Counted from the first letter of the stretch, positions 1-9,376 are shown. The stretch: DNA of 64,000 nt from an uncultured Eggerthellaceae bacterium (GCA_934648845.1 CAKUFS010000006.1:1-64000), one strand, 5' to 3'. The notes: generated from the letters alone by a model not told the origin. A program made the numbers and translations.

Positions 1-351
1 AAAATAAAAGTGAATTCAAAGAAGTATCATGTAAATGTACTCTCTGGCATGTATCAATCTGTCTTCCGAGGCGCATCTCGCAGATGCCCTCGGTTCGTCA
101 CAGTATCCGGTTCTCAAGGTGCCGAAGGGCCCGTGCCCAACGCTCGCGCCCCGTTGCGGCGCAAGAAAGAACTATACCAGCATCCCGCATCCCGTGTCAA
201 GGAAAATTTTCAGGAAATTTTTCCGACCCGTCTGCGGCGGCGCCGCGACCATGCGGGCCCGCGCCGCGCGTCGCGCCCTGCGAGCAGGGCCTTCGCGGCT
301 GGGGTTAGTCATTATACCAGCCCCCGCCGTTTTGTGAAGGGGGTAATTTGT
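1..351. other. non-coding stretch beyond the atp operon
   Basis: No credible gene is visible here; the short plus-strand frames are GC-rich and match nothing I recognise. A 12-bp hairpin with one bulged C lies at 66-93 (arms at 66-78 and 82-93, three-base loop). A second A/T-rich inverted repeat lies near 202-226. The motif GGGGTAATTTG at 340-350 also occurs inside the 32-bp inverted repeat found at 26979 and 32798. The stretch may belong to the untranslated end of a gene outside the window. Confidence 0.4.
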
Positions 352-388
352 AAAAAAAGAGGGGGACCCCCGAAGGATCTCCCTCTTT
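352..388 (-). terminator. intrinsic terminator of the atp operon
   Basis: An 11-bp stem (356-366 with 378-388, one G-U pair) is followed on the minus strand by a run of seven T residues. It lies about 25 bp after the atpC stop, as expected for the end of the atp transcript. Confidence 0.85.
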
Positions 389-411
389 AAGTACTATAGG
401 TGGTTGCGATC

Positions 412-819
412 TTACGCAGCGACTGCTTTCAGCTGAGCACCGCACCAGGAAATATCAGCGGCAAGCGTGGTCAGCGCGGCTTCCTCGGGCGTAAGCTCGG
501 CGAGCTTAGCCTCAAGTCCAGCCAACGTTTCGCGCACTTGGTTCGCGTCAACATCTTCAGCAGGAATTGCGCGGTCTGCCAAAATGATAACCTTCTGGCC
601 CGTGACCTGCACGTATCCACCCTGAAGCGCAAAGCGTTTCATTTCTCCGCCATTTTCTGCCTGAATGCGAACCACACCGTCGGCAAGAACGGATACCAGC
701 GGCACATGTCCTTGCAAGAAGCCCATTTCGCCTTCGACGCCCGGCACAACAACCATATAAGCGTCGTCAGAGAGCAACTTTGCTGCAGGCGTTACGATGT
801 CGCATACAAGCCCAGCCAT
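412..819 (-). CDS. atpC: ATP synthase F1 epsilon subunit
   Basis: This is the epsilon subunit of the F1 central stalk. It couples rotation to catalysis and can inhibit ATP hydrolysis. The 135-residue length is normal. The N-terminal beta-sandwich carries the family signature GEMGFLQGHVPLV near residues 30-42, and a helical C-terminal part follows. It is the last gene of the atp operon: its start overlaps the atpD stop by one base, and an intrinsic terminator follows. Confidence 0.97.
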   Translation of the reverse strand: MAGLVCDIVTPAAKLLSDDAYMVVVPGVEGEMGFLQGHVPLVSVLADGVVRIQAENGGEMKRFALQGGYVQVTGQKVIILADRAIPAEDVDANQVRETLAGLEAKLAELTPEEAALTTLAADISWCGAQLKAVAA

Positions 820-2258
820 TATTCAGCCTTCTGCATCTCGGCATATGCGGCGTAAACGTCCTCGATGGCTCCCTTGTAAACGAAGCACTGCTCGGGAATG
901 TGGTCGCACTTGCCATCAAGGATCTCGGCGAAGGAACGCACGGTATCCTCGACTTTAACGTACTTACCGGGGTTGCCGGTGAAGACCTCTGCCACATGGA
1001 ACGGCTGACCCAAGAACTTCTGAATCTTACGCGCACGGTTAACGGTAAGCTTCTGCTCTTCGGAAAGTTCGTCCATACCCAAAATGGCAATGATGTCCTG
1101 CAGGTCCTTGTAGCTCTGCAGAATCTGCTGAACGCCTACCGCAACGCGATAGTGTTCTTCGCCAACGATCTCGGGATCGAGCGCGCGGGAAGAAGAGTCC
1201 AGCGGGTCAACAGCCGGGTAAATACCCAGTTCAGCAATGGAACGCGAAAGAACGGTCTTTGCGTCCAAGTGGGTAAACGTCGTTGCAGGAGCCGGGTCGG
1301 TCAAGTCGTCGGCGGGAACGTAAACGGCCTGAACGGACGTAATGGAGCCCGTCGTGGTGGACGTAATGCGTTCCTGCAGGTCGCCCATTTCCGTAGCCAG
1401 CGTGGGTTGGTAGCCTACGGCAGAGGGCATACGACCCAACAGAGCGGATACTTCGGAACCAGCCTGGGTAAAGCGGAAGATGTTGTCCATGAACAACAGA
1501 ACGTCCTGACCCTGGTCACGGAAGTATTCAGCCTGGGTAAGGCCTGCCAAGCCAACGCGAAGACGTGCTCCGGGAGGCTCGTTCATCTGACCGTAAACCA
1601 AGCAGGTCTTGTTTACAACGCCGGACTCGCTCATTTCGATGAACAGGTCGGTACCCTCGCGAGTACGCTCGCCAACGCCGGTAAATACCGACGTGCCGCC
1701 GTGCTCTTGAGCCAGGTTGTTGATGAGTTCCTGAATGCAAACGGTCTTGCCTACGCCAGCACCGCCGAACAGACCGGTCTTACCACCCTTAACATAGGGC
1801 TCGATCAGGTCGATAACCTTAATACCGGTTTCGAAGATCTCGGTAGAGGTGGTCAGAGTTTCGTATGCAGGAGCAGGATGGTGGATGGGCATCCACTTGT
1901 CAATCTCGGGCATCGGTTTGCCGTCAACAGGCTGTCCCATAACGTTCCAAATGCGACCCAAAGTGTTGGGGCCAACAGGCATCATGATAGGAGAACCAGT
2001 GTCAGTTACTTCGATACCGCGAGTCAGGCCATCGGTGGACGACATGGCCACGCAGCGGACCAAGTCACCCGGGAGGTGCATTTGCACCTCAAGGATGGTG
2101 TCAATAACACCAGCCTTGGTAGTTGCATGAACCGTCAGGGCGTTATAAATTGCCGGCATGTTCTCCGGCGAAAACTCAACGTCGACAACAGCGCCGACGA
2201 TGCGGACAATACGTCCGATGCCCTTAGTGGCCGATGCATTTTCAATAGTCTCAGCCAT
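819..2258 (-). CDS. atpD: ATP synthase F1 beta subunit
   Basis: This is the catalytic subunit of the F1 hexamer, making ATP from ADP and phosphate. At 479 residues it has the usual length. The Walker A loop GGAGVGKT is at residues 165-172, and the GERTREG segment and the DELSEEQKLTV segment typical of bacterial beta subunits are present. It lies directly after atpG with no gap and before atpC with a one-base overlap, so translation is probably coupled. Confidence 0.99.
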   Translation of the reverse strand: MAETIENASATKGIGRIVRIVGAVVDVEFSPENMPAIYNALTVHATTKAGVIDTILEVQMHLPGDLVRCVAMSSTDGLTRGIEVTDTGSPIMMPVGPNTLGRIWNVMGQPVDGKPMPEIDKWMPIHHPAPAYETLTTSTEIFETGIKVIDLIEPYVKGGKTGLFGGAGVGKTVCIQELINNLAQEHGGTSVFTGVGERTREGTDLFIEMSESGVVNKTCLVYGQMNEPPGARLRVGLAGLTQAEYFRDQGQDVLLFMDNIFRFTQAGSEVSALLGRMPSAVGYQPTLATEMGDLQERITSTTTGSITSVQAVYVPADDLTDPAPATTFTHLDAKTVLSRSIAELGIYPAVDPLDSSSRALDPEIVGEEHYRVAVGVQQILQSYKDLQDIIAILGMDELSEEQKLTVNRARKIQKFLGQPFHVAEVFTGNPGKYVKVEDTVRSFAEILDGKCDHIPEQCFVYKGAIEDVYAAYAEMQKAE

Positions 2259-3155
2259 TTATTCCTCCAATGCCGCAGCGCCACCCACGATTTCGGTGAT
2301 TTCCGTGGTAATAGCACCTTGGCGTACGCGGTTATATACTCGGGTCAAAGTTTGAACCATTTCATTGGCGTTGTCGGTCGCCGATTTCATGGCCGTACGA
2401 CGAGCCCCTTGCTCGGCAGCAGCCGAATCAATAAGGCCGTGGTACAACGTGGTGCGCACGTAAGCAGGCAAAAGGCCGTTCAAAACGCTTTCGGCATCAG
2501 GCTCGAACTCAACGCCCGTAGAAGCGCTTTGCTCTTCGCCTTCCGCATTCTTCGCATTGCCCAAAAGTGATTCGGTATCGACCGGAAGCACCAGTTCCGT
2601 GCGAAGAATCTGCTCGGCAGCATTCTTGGCGTGGTTGTAAATCAAGTACACCTCGTCAAGGCTGCCTGCTTCGTATCCACCAATTGCATAAGCGGCAATG
2701 CTCGAGGCCTCTTCCACCGTAGGATCGGCGGACATGTCCTTGAACTCAAGCGCGGGAGCCACATTACGATACGTAAAGTAGCCCAGCGCTTTCTTGCCAC
2801 ATGCTACAACCTGCACGGCAGCGCCGGCAGCTTGCTTTTCTTTCATAAGACGCTCTGCGGCGCGCAACACGTTTGTGTTGAAACCGCCCGCAAGGCCTCT
2901 ATCCGACACGACAACAACCAGCAGCACGTTTTTGATTTCATCGTGCTTGCTCAGTAGGGCGCTGCCGCTGCCACCCGCCTGCTGCGCGACATGCGCCAGC
3001 ATCTCCATCATGGAGTTGGAATACGGCGTTGACGCGTCAACACGATCGGTTGCGCGGCGAATCTTGGCAGCCGCAACCATTTCCATGGTGCGAGTGACCT
3101 GCTTCGTCGAAGTGACGGAGCTGATGCGCCTTTCTATGTCGTGAAGGTTAGGCAT
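2259..3155 (-). CDS. atpG: ATP synthase F1 gamma subunit
   Basis: This is the rotor shaft of F1 that transmits torque from the c-ring to the catalytic sites. It is 298 residues. The N-terminal helix has the conserved pattern IERRISSVTSTKQVTRTMEMVAA and the C-terminal helix ends with the RQGAITTEITEIVGGAAAL pattern; together these form the coiled coil. The central domain has SDRGLAGGFN. It lies between atpA (11 bp gap) and atpD. Confidence 0.98.
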   Translation of the reverse strand: MPNLHDIERRISSVTSTKQVTRTMEMVAAAKIRRATDRVDASTPYSNSMMEMLAHVAQQAGGSGSALLSKHDEIKNVLLVVVVSDRGLAGGFNTNVLRAAERLMKEKQAAGAAVQVVACGKKALGYFTYRNVAPALEFKDMSADPTVEEASSIAAYAIGGYEAGSLDEVYLIYNHAKNAAEQILRTELVLPVDTESLLGNAKNAEGEEQSASTGVEFEPDAESVLNGLLPAYVRTTLYHGLIDSAAAEQGARRTAMKSATDNANEMVQTLTRVYNRVRQGAITTEITEIVGGAAALEE

Positions 3156-3166
3156 ACATTACCTTC

Positions 3167-4738
3167 CTATTCCGAGACAGCGAACTGTGCCTTGAATGCC
3201 GTAATGGCATCCACTGCTGCAGCCTCGATTTCGGGGGTGTACTTCTGTTCCTTCACGAGCATTGCGAGAACTTCCGGCTTTGCGCTGCGGATGTAGTCCA
3301 GCATTTCCGTACGGAAACGAACAACATCGGAAACAGGCAGGTCGTCCAAGAAGCCCTTGTTGCCTGCGAAGATAGCAAGGGACTGCTCTTCGGCGGGCAT
3401 TGGCAGGTAACGACCCTGCTTCAACAGCTCGGTCATGCGAGCACCACGCGTCAGCTGATCCTGCGTAGCCTTGTCCAAATCGGAGCCGAACTGCGTAAAT
3501 GCCTGCAGTTCGCGATAGGAAGCCAAGTCCAAACGCAAAGAGCCTGCCTGCTGCTTCATAGCCTTGATCTGCGCGGCGCCACCAACGCGGGAAACGGAGA
3601 TACCTACGTCAACAGCGGGGCGCTGGCCCTGGAAGAACAAGTCGGTCTGCAAGTAAATCTGACCATCGGTAATGGAAATAACGTTGGTCGGAATGTATGC
3701 AGAAACGTCGCCAGCCTGGGTTTCGATGATAGGCAGAGCGGTCATAGAACCGGCACCGTTCTCATCGGACATCTTAACGGCGCGTTCCAGCAAGCGTGAA
3801 TGCAGGTAGAAAACGTCGCCAGGATATGCTTCGCGTCCCGGGGGGCGCTTCAGGGTCAACGACATCTGGCGGTAAGCAACGGCCTGCTTGGACAGGTCAT
3901 CGTATACGACGAGCACGTGACGGCCCGGATTCGTAGCGGAAGCCGGCTGGCCATCTTCGCCGTTGTACAGGAAGTATTCGCCAATTGCAGCGCCCGCCAT
4001 AGGAGCAATGTACTGCAGCGGTGCGGAATCAGATGCCGTAGCGGAAACGACGATGGTGTACTCCATGGCGCCGTAACGCTCGAAGGTCTGGCAGATATTT
4101 GCAACCGTGGATGCCTTCTGGCCGATTGCAACATAAATGCAGATCATGTTCTGACCCTTTTGATTGATGATGGCGTCTACCGCAACCGAAGTCTTACCGG
4201 TCTGACGGTCGCCAATGATAAGTTCACGCTGGCCACGTCCGATAGGAATCATGGAGTCAATAGCCAGAATACCCGTCTGCATGGGTTCGTGAACCGGCTT
4301 ACGGGAGATAACGCCCGGAGCCTTGAATTCAACGGGGCGATAGCCTTCGGCCTTAATGGGGCCCTTGCCATCGATAGGCATACCGAGGGGGTTCACTACG
4401 CGGCCGAGCATTTCCTTGCCCGACGGAACCTCAACGATACGACCCGTTGTTTTAACTTGATCGTTTTCCTTGATTGCGGTGACATCGCCCAGCAAAACGG
4501 CGCCCACTTCGTCTTCTTCAAGGTTCTGAGCCAAACCGAATACGGATTGACCATTCGCCCCGACGAATTCCAGAAGTTCGCCTGCCATGGCGTCTTTCAA
4601 TCCATCGATACGCGCAATACCGTCGCCGATCGAGATAACGGTACCTACTTCGCGCGTCTCAACGCTGGTATCCAGCTTGTCGAGCTGCTGACGCAAAGCA
4701 TCGTTGATGGACTGTGCGGTGATTTCAGTCACTAGCAT
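3167..4738 (-). CDS. atpA: ATP synthase F1 alpha subunit
   Basis: This is the regulatory nucleotide-binding subunit of F1. It is 523 residues with Walker A GDRQTGKT at 176-183 and the signature PAVDVGISVSRVGGAAQ in the C-terminal half. The first 25 residues form the helix that binds the delta subunit. Its start overlaps the atpH stop by seven bases, a translational coupling arrangement common in atp operons. Confidence 0.99.
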   Translation of the reverse strand: MLVTEITAQSINDALRQQLDKLDTSVETREVGTVISIGDGIARIDGLKDAMAGELLEFVGANGQSVFGLAQNLEEDEVGAVLLGDVTAIKENDQVKTTGRIVEVPSGKEMLGRVVNPLGMPIDGKGPIKAEGYRPVEFKAPGVISRKPVHEPMQTGILAIDSMIPIGRGQRELIIGDRQTGKTSVAVDAIINQKGQNMICIYVAIGQKASTVANICQTFERYGAMEYTIVVSATASDSAPLQYIAPMAGAAIGEYFLYNGEDGQPASATNPGRHVLVVYDDLSKQAVAYRQMSLTLKRPPGREAYPGDVFYLHSRLLERAVKMSDENGAGSMTALPIIETQAGDVSAYIPTNVISITDGQIYLQTDLFFQGQRPAVDVGISVSRVGGAAQIKAMKQQAGSLRLDLASYRELQAFTQFGSDLDKATQDQLTRGARMTELLKQGRYLPMPAEEQSLAIFAGNKGFLDDLPVSDVVRFRTEMLDYIRSAKPEVLAMLVKEQKYTPEIEAAAVDAITAFKAQFAVSE

Positions 4739-5310
4739 TCACCTCCGTCCGTAGTTTGTTTAAGTGCGGTGCGCGCAACTTCGAGCTTGCTAGCTACCGA
4801 AGCGTCAATGCGCTTACCGCCTGCTGTTATAAGAATGCCGCCAAGAAGGGACTTATCAAGGCGCTCGCGAAGAACGATCTTGGATCCCAAATCGGCCTCA
4901 ACCTTATTGATAATTACCTCACGCAGATGATCGTCCAGGGGCACTACCGTGGTAACGTCCACAATGGCAACGTTCAACTTGCGTTCAAGCTGCTCCACAA
5001 AGCTCGCGTAAATGCGGTTTACCAGGTCAACATCGCCGCGCTCTGCCATAACGGCCAGCGTTTCAGCCAAAGCCTGGTTGCACGCCGCAAACGTGCCGCG
5101 CGCAACATCCGCACGACGCGCGGGCTCAGCAGAGGTGTCGCTCAATGCGCCTGCAAGGTCCATGTTCGAACGAATCACCTTGACGATGGTTTCGAACTGG
5201 TCGCGCACCTCGAGAACGGCGTCTTGGCCACCAGCCTCGTATGCGCTGTCAAGCAGGACAGATGCATACGTAAGAACTTTTCCTTGTTCAAGGTGGCGGT
5301 TATTCGGCAT
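4732..5310 (-). CDS. atpH: ATP synthase delta subunit
   Basis: The delta (OSCP-like) subunit joins the top of F1 to the peripheral stalk. It is 192 residues: an N-terminal six-helix domain, then the C-terminal signature beginning near KSLLGGILITAGGKRIDAS. Identity also follows from position between atpF and atpA, overlapping both (11 bp with atpF, 7 bp with atpA). Confidence 0.95.
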   Translation of the reverse strand: MPNNRHLEQGKVLTYASVLLDSAYEAGGQDAVLEVRDQFETIVKVIRSNMDLAGALSDTSAEPARRADVARGTFAACNQALAETLAVMAERGDVDLVNRIYASFVEQLERKLNVAIVDVTTVVPLDDHLREVIINKVEADLGSKIVLRERLDKSLLGGILITAGGKRIDASVASKLEVARTALKQTTDGGEC

Positions 5311-5899
5311 TGAAGCTACCTGCCTCGTTCACGTAGCGTTCGATGATTGCGCGATGCTCATCGTCGCTTAAATCTTCACCCACGATGCGAGCCGTAACAG
5401 AAACCGTCAAGTCGGCAACGGAGCTTTGCAACTCGTGCACTGCCTGCTTCTTTTCGGCTTCAATGGCAACTTTCGCCTTCTCAATCATGTTAGCGGCTTC
5501 CACCTGGGCTTTGCCCTCGATGTCGGCCTTAACAGATTCGCCGGCCTTCTTTGCGTCAGCAACGATTTGAGACGCCTGCGCTTTTGCTTCGGCGAGCTGC
5601 TGTTTGTACTCTTCCAGCAACTTCTCGCTTTCGATGCGAGCAGCCTCGGATTTCTCCAGGCTTTCCTTGATGGCAGTCTCGCGACGAACCATGATGCCTT
5701 CAAACATGGGCCAGCCGAATTTGGCCAGCACAACAACAATGATGATGAAGGCGATGAGCATAGGAACAAACTCATTCATGTCCGGCAGGATTGACGAAAT
5801 GCCACCCTCTTCTGCCGCAAACGCGAAGGTTGGAAGCGCGCAAACGAGGGCAGACGCCAAGCCTGTTGCGGCCAGCAGTTTCTTTCCTGTTTTCACCAT
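5300..5899 (-). CDS. atpF: ATP synthase Fo b subunit with signal-like N-terminus
   Basis: This is the peripheral stalk subunit b. Residues 1-28 look like a signal peptide (basic start, Leu/Ala-rich core, AFAAEE end), followed by the true membrane helix at about 48-65 (a run rich in I, V and A ending in LAKFGWP), then a long charged coiled coil of about 120 residues. A second N-terminal hydrophobic segment before the b-subunit helix is seen in several actinobacterial b subunits. It sits 41 bp downstream of atpE. Confidence 0.95.
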   Translation of the reverse strand: MVKTGKKLLAATGLASALVCALPTFAFAAEEGGISSILPDMNEFVPMLIAFIIIVVVLAKFGWPMFEGIMVRRETAIKESLEKSEAARIESEKLLEEYKQQLAEAKAQASQIVADAKKAGESVKADIEGKAQVEAANMIEKAKVAIEAEKKQAVHELQSSVADLTVSVTARIVGEDLSDDEHRAIIERYVNEAGSFNAE

Positions 5900-5940
5900 T
5901 CCACCTTCCTTCTTAATTCGATGTGTTTGCTTAGCAAGAA

Positions 5941-6159
5941 CTAGAAGATGAAGGTGGTAACAAAGCCGATCAAGGCCAAAGCTTCAGCCAAAGCGCCGAA
6001 GATCAGGGCGTTGGTGAACAGCTTGCCGGCAAGCTCGGGCTGACGTGCGGAACCGACGCACATACCATAAGCTGCAAGACCCAGACCAATACCAGGGCCC
6101 AGGGTGCCCAGGCCGTAGCCTACGACCTTCAGAGCGGCGAGAACAATCGTTGTCTCCAT
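5941..6159 (-). CDS. atpE: ATP synthase Fo c subunit, proton type
   Basis: This is the ring-forming c subunit, 72 residues in two membrane helices joined by the polar loop SARQPE. The ion-binding carboxylate is E59 in ALAEAL. Helix 1 has GPGIGLG rather than the Gln of sodium-type rings, and E59 is followed by Ala rather than Ser or Thr, so proton coupling is inferred. A strong ribosome binding site (AAGGAGG) precedes the ATG, fitting the high c stoichiometry. Confidence 0.97.
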   Translation of the reverse strand: METTIVLAALKVVGYGLGTLGPGIGLGLAAYGMCVGSARQPELAGKLFTNALIFGALAEALALIGFVTTFIF

Positions 6160-6185
6160 TGTTTGTTTCCTCCTTGTTGGATGTT

Positions 6186-6244
6186 CCAGGGCCTTTCCCT
6201 GAAACTAGTTACCTATATATGTACCAGCCTGGGCTTTTTCCAGG
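6186..6244 (-). other. paired hairpins between atpB and atpE
   Basis: Two small stem-loops, CCAGGG/CCCTG at 6186-6201 and CCTGGG/CCAGG at 6228-6244, fill the 101-bp atpB-atpE gap. Neither has a T run, so they look like RNA processing or stability elements rather than terminators. A link to raised atpE expression is inference. Confidence 0.5.
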
Positions 6245-6260
6245 CAGAGTAACCAAGATA

Positions 6261-7061
6261 TTAGTGATCGCTGGTTGCCAGGCCAACGTAAACGGCAGAA
6301 AGAATGGTGAACACGTATGCCTGCAGGAACGCAACCAGGCATTCCAGCGCGTACATGACAACCAGGAACAGGAACCAGGCAATGGCCGGCAGACCAGCAA
6401 GAAAACCTGCGCCCGCAACGGCGACCTCGGCGATAAACACCTGAGTCAAAATGGCGAAGATGCCCAGAATCATGTGACCGGCGAACATGTTGCCGTAAAG
6501 ACGAACAGCCAACGTGAGCGCGCGAAGAATCAAAGAGATGAGTTCGAAGAACCAGATGATGGGGACCATCACTTTGGGAAGACCCGAAGGAGCGATGGAC
6601 TTCAGATAGCCCAGGCCGCCCTTGGCCTTAATGCCCCAGTAATTGAAGTACACAAACGAAACAATTGCCAATGCCCAGGTAATGCTCAAAGAACCCGTGG
6701 GGGTCTTGGCGCCGGGAATCAGACCAACAACGTTTGCGATCAGGATAAAGAAGAACAGCGAAGCCAAAAACGGCATGTGCTTCTCAAAGCCGTGACCGAT
6801 AGCACCTTCGCCCATGTTGCGTCGAACGGCATCGTAGCCATATTCGACCATGCCCACAAAACGACCCTCGGGCTTGAGCTTTACGCGCTTTGCAGCGGCA
6901 AGAACCACGATAAGCACCAGCGCCATAATAATAATGAGCCAAAACGTATACTGCGTAATGCTGAAGAATCCGAAATCAATAACGGGAACGGAAGCGAATG
7001 AGCCGCTTAGTTCCTCGATCGGTTCAGCAATATCAGCTAACGCATCGCCGGTAAGTTCCAT
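6261..7061 (-). CDS. atpB: ATP synthase Fo a subunit
   Basis: This is the stator channel subunit of Fo, which carries ions to and from the c-ring. It is 266 residues with five to six membrane helices. The essential arginine is R187 within LAVRLYGNM (N191 follows). It precedes atpE and follows the atpI-like gene by 15 bp. Length and motifs are normal for bacterial a subunits. Confidence 0.97.
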   Translation of the reverse strand: MELTGDALADIAEPIEELSGSFASVPVIDFGFFSITQYTFWLIIIMALVLIVVLAAAKRVKLKPEGRFVGMVEYGYDAVRRNMGEGAIGHGFEKHMPFLASLFFFILIANVVGLIPGAKTPTGSLSITWALAIVSFVYFNYWGIKAKGGLGYLKSIAPSGLPKVMVPIIWFFELISLILRALTLAVRLYGNMFAGHMILGIFAILTQVFIAEVAVAGAGFLAGLPAIAWFLFLVVMYALECLVAFLQAYVFTILSAVYVGLATSDH

Positions 7062-7076
7062 AAAGAACCCTTCCTC

Positions 7077-7367
7077 TTACTGCTTTTTTCTATTCGAGTT
7101 AACACCATATATGATTGCCGTTGCGCTCAAGCCCACCACCAGGGCCAAAACGAAAGGCAATAACACATCCCGTGCAAAATTGGCGCACACAGCAATAGCT
7201 GCCAGCATGACAAGAGTAGAAATCAGAAGGCTTAGAACAAGCAGACCCAGCGAACCAACGCTGTTCGTTGCCAGCATTTTGCGCGCACGCGTTGCCATCT
7301 TGAACACGGGGATAAAACCCGCGGCACCCACAACGGCACCAATGATGACAGCAAGCACGATTGACAC
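7077..7367 (-). CDS. small membrane protein at head of atp operon, AtpI-like
   Basis: This 96-residue hydrophobic protein has about three membrane spans, a basic loop (MATRARK near residue 26) and a basic C-terminus. Its place as first gene of the atp operon and its size suggest an AtpI-type protein that helps assemble the c-ring. Sequence similarity to known AtpI is not obvious to me, so the assignment rests mainly on context. The start is GTG, with a GGAG-type binding site upstream. Confidence 0.6.
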   Translation of the reverse strand: MSIVLAVIIGAVVGAAGFIPVFKMATRARKMLATNSVGSLGLLVLSLLISTLVMLAAIAVCANFARDVLLPFVLALVVGLSATAIIYGVNSNRKKQ

Positions 7368-7879
7368 GCTCTGGCTCCCTTCCTTTTCCTATTGTCGCTT
7401 TCTATCACAAACGCGCATCGTTTTGAAGCGCAATTCGTGTTGCCAACTTAGCCTTGTGTATGATAGCGAAAAATTCTCGTTACGTCTGAAGGCAATTGGT
7501 AAACGTTTAATAATTGCCGAGAGCGGTGTTTTTGCTCGGCGAATAGCAGTATTATGCCCTTGACAGTGCGCCGAATTTGCTCCTACTTGGTGCGATTCGT
7601 ACTCGCTTTCGCTTTTTTCGTTTACGTATGGTGTTCGTATCTTGCCCTTCGTATTTGCGTTTTTACAGGCAGTTTTAACTTCCGCAGGCGCGTTCACAAG
7701 CGCCTTTCGCGGGCGTTTTTGCTTCTTTGAAGGGAGTCGTGTTTGCAGCACCGCCGTGAAAAACCGCACGTGATTGCTTTTTTTCGCCTGTTTTCATCAC
7801 TTAGAAACACTTCCCGAACCAGGCTGCCTATAATGCATAATTGATTTAGACTGCCCTAAGCGAAATGAAGGGAGCATCA
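7368..7879. other. divergent intergenic region, atp operon / aminotransferase
   Basis: I see no gene in this 512-bp gap. It should hold the promoter of the atp operon (minus), which I could not place with confidence, and that of the aminotransferase. A perfect TATAAT at 7829-7834 lies 45 bp before the aminotransferase start but without a recognisable -35 box. Hairpins occur at 7516-7540 (GCCGAG/CTCGGC) and near 7688-7707 (AGGCGC/GCGCCT). Confidence 0.5.
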
Positions 7880-9205
7880 ATGACAGCATTTGCGAACATG
7901 ACGCGCAGCGAGCTCAAAACCGCGTTGGACGCTTTACGCAGCGAGTATTACAACTACAAAGCGCAGGGCCTTAAGCTGAACATGGCGCGCGGCAAGCCCG
8001 AAGCGGCACAGTTCGACTTGAGCACTCCCATGCTCACTAATATTGCAACCGTTGAAGATTGTTTTAGCGAAGACGGTACCGACTGCCGCAACTACGGCAT
8101 TCTTGACGGTCTGCCGGAAGCAAAACGCCTGATGGCGGTCATGCTTGATACGGAGCCAGAAAACGTGTTCGTGTACGGCAACTCAAGCTTGCTGGCAATG
8201 TATGACACGCTTTCTCGTATCATGCGTTTTGGCGTGGGCGATGGCAAACCCTGGAGCAGCTACCGCCACGGCATTAAGTGGATTTGCCCCGTTCCCGGTT
8301 ACGATCGCCATTTCGCCATTTGCGAAGAGTTCGGAATTGACATGATTCCCGTTCCCCTGCTGGAAGATGGCCCCGACATGGACAAAGTGGAGGCGCTGGT
8401 CGCAAGCGACGCCACCATCAAAGGCATGTGGTGCGTGCCCAAGTACTCCAATCCCAGCGGCATAACGTATTCCGATGAAGTGGTGCGCCGTTTGGCCCAC
8501 ATGTCAACTGCCGCCGATGACTTCCGCATTTTCTGGGACAACGCATACTGCGTGCATCACCTGTACGGCCCCGAGCGCCAAGATCAGCTGATGGACATCG
8601 AGAAGGCCTGCAACAAGGCCGGGCATCCGAACCGCTATTACAAGTTTGCGTCCACATCCAAAATGACATTCAGCGGCGCCGGCATTGCCGCCATTGCCAC
8701 CAGCCCGCGCAACCTGGCCGATGAACTGGCGCATTTGAGCTTGCAGACCATCGGTTTCGACAAAATCAACCAGTTGCGCCATGCGCGCTTCCTGAAGGAC
8801 GCCGACGGCATTGCCGAGCATATGGCGAAACATGCGGATATCTTGCGTCCGAAATTCGAGTTGGTACAGAAGCGCCTAAGCGAAGGTTTGCAGGACGTAA
8901 CGGAAGCCAGCTGGTCAAACCCCAACGGCGGCTATTTCGTGTCGTTCAACGCGCCGAAACATACGGCCACCCGCATTGTTGCGCTGGCGAAGGAAGCAGG
9001 CGTTGTTTTGACGGGCGCGGGCGCAACCTGGCCGTATGGCAGCGATCCGCGCGACTCCAACATTCGCATTGCTCCGTCTATGCCGCAACTTGATGAGCTT
9101 GACAAGGCGCTGAGCGTGTTTACCTGCTGCGTGAAGATCGCCTATACTGAAAAGCTGCTGGGCGAATACTTCGACGCAAAGGAAAGCGAAGGTTTCTTCT
9201 CGTAG
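7880..9205 (+). CDS. PLP-dependent aspartate-type aminotransferase, Rv3722c-like
   Basis: This is a fold-type I aminotransferase. The N-terminal LNMARGKPEAAQFDLS, the GNSSLLAMYD segment and the PLP lysine in STSKMTFSGAG match the actinobacterial subfamily typified by Mycobacterium Rv3722c, an aspartate aminotransferase that interconverts aspartate and oxaloacetate with 2-oxoglutarate and glutamate. It has 441 residues, usual for the family. The ATG at 7880 is chosen because AAGGGAG lies five bases upstream; an in-frame ATG at 7865 lacks a binding site. It is a single-gene unit ended by a strong terminator. Confidence 0.9.
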   Translation: MTAFANMTRSELKTALDALRSEYYNYKAQGLKLNMARGKPEAAQFDLSTPMLTNIATVEDCFSEDGTDCRNYGILDGLPEAKRLMAVMLDTEPENVFVYGNSSLLAMYDTLSRIMRFGVGDGKPWSSYRHGIKWICPVPGYDRHFAICEEFGIDMIPVPLLEDGPDMDKVEALVASDATIKGMWCVPKYSNPSGITYSDEVVRRLAHMSTAADDFRIFWDNAYCVHHLYGPERQDQLMDIEKACNKAGHPNRYYKFASTSKMTFSGAGIAAIATSPRNLADELAHLSLQTIGFDKINQLRHARFLKDADGIAEHMAKHADILRPKFELVQKRLSEGLQDVTEASWSNPNGGYFVSFNAPKHTATRIVALAKEAGVVLTGAGATWPYGSDPRDSNIRIAPSMPQLDELDKALSVFTCCVKIAYTEKLLGEYFDAKESEGFFS

Positions 9206-9270
9206 GGCCTTCTTGCGAGGGGCTTCCTGCAGGACTCTCCTGCGAAACCGCTTCCCTACTCTGAGATGCA

Positions 9271-9305
9271 AAGAAAGGCTTGGTCATTGCGACCAAGCCT
9301 TTCTT
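9271..9305. terminator. bidirectional intrinsic terminator
   Basis: A perfect 15-bp stem with a five-base loop is followed by GTTTTTG on the plus strand. It lies 65 bp after the aminotransferase stop and 90 bp past the end of the oppositely oriented oxidoreductase gene, so it can serve both. Confidence 0.92.
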
Positions 9306-9340
9306 GTTTTTGCAGCGAACCAGCGTTCACCTGCGATTTC

Positions 9341-9376
9341 GCGGGCGAATGATCGGATATCCAGCCGCTCGCCCGC
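9341..9376 (-). other. hairpin after pyruvate:ferredoxin oxidoreductase gene
   Basis: An 8-bp inverted repeat GCGGGCGA/TCGCCCGC with a 20-base loop lies 18 bp after the stop of the oxidoreductase gene. There is no T run, so it may protect the 3' end while the hairpin at 9271-9305 terminates transcription. Confidence 0.45.

Noticed and set aside
780..2570. 596-residue open frame on the plus strand opposite atpD and atpG
   Set aside because: It is a shadow of highly biased codons in real genes; the composition is implausible and the opposite-strand genes are certain.
7389..7769. 126-residue minus-strand frame upstream of the atp operon
   Set aside because: Lys/Arg-rich with no recognisable domain, and it fills the expected promoter region.
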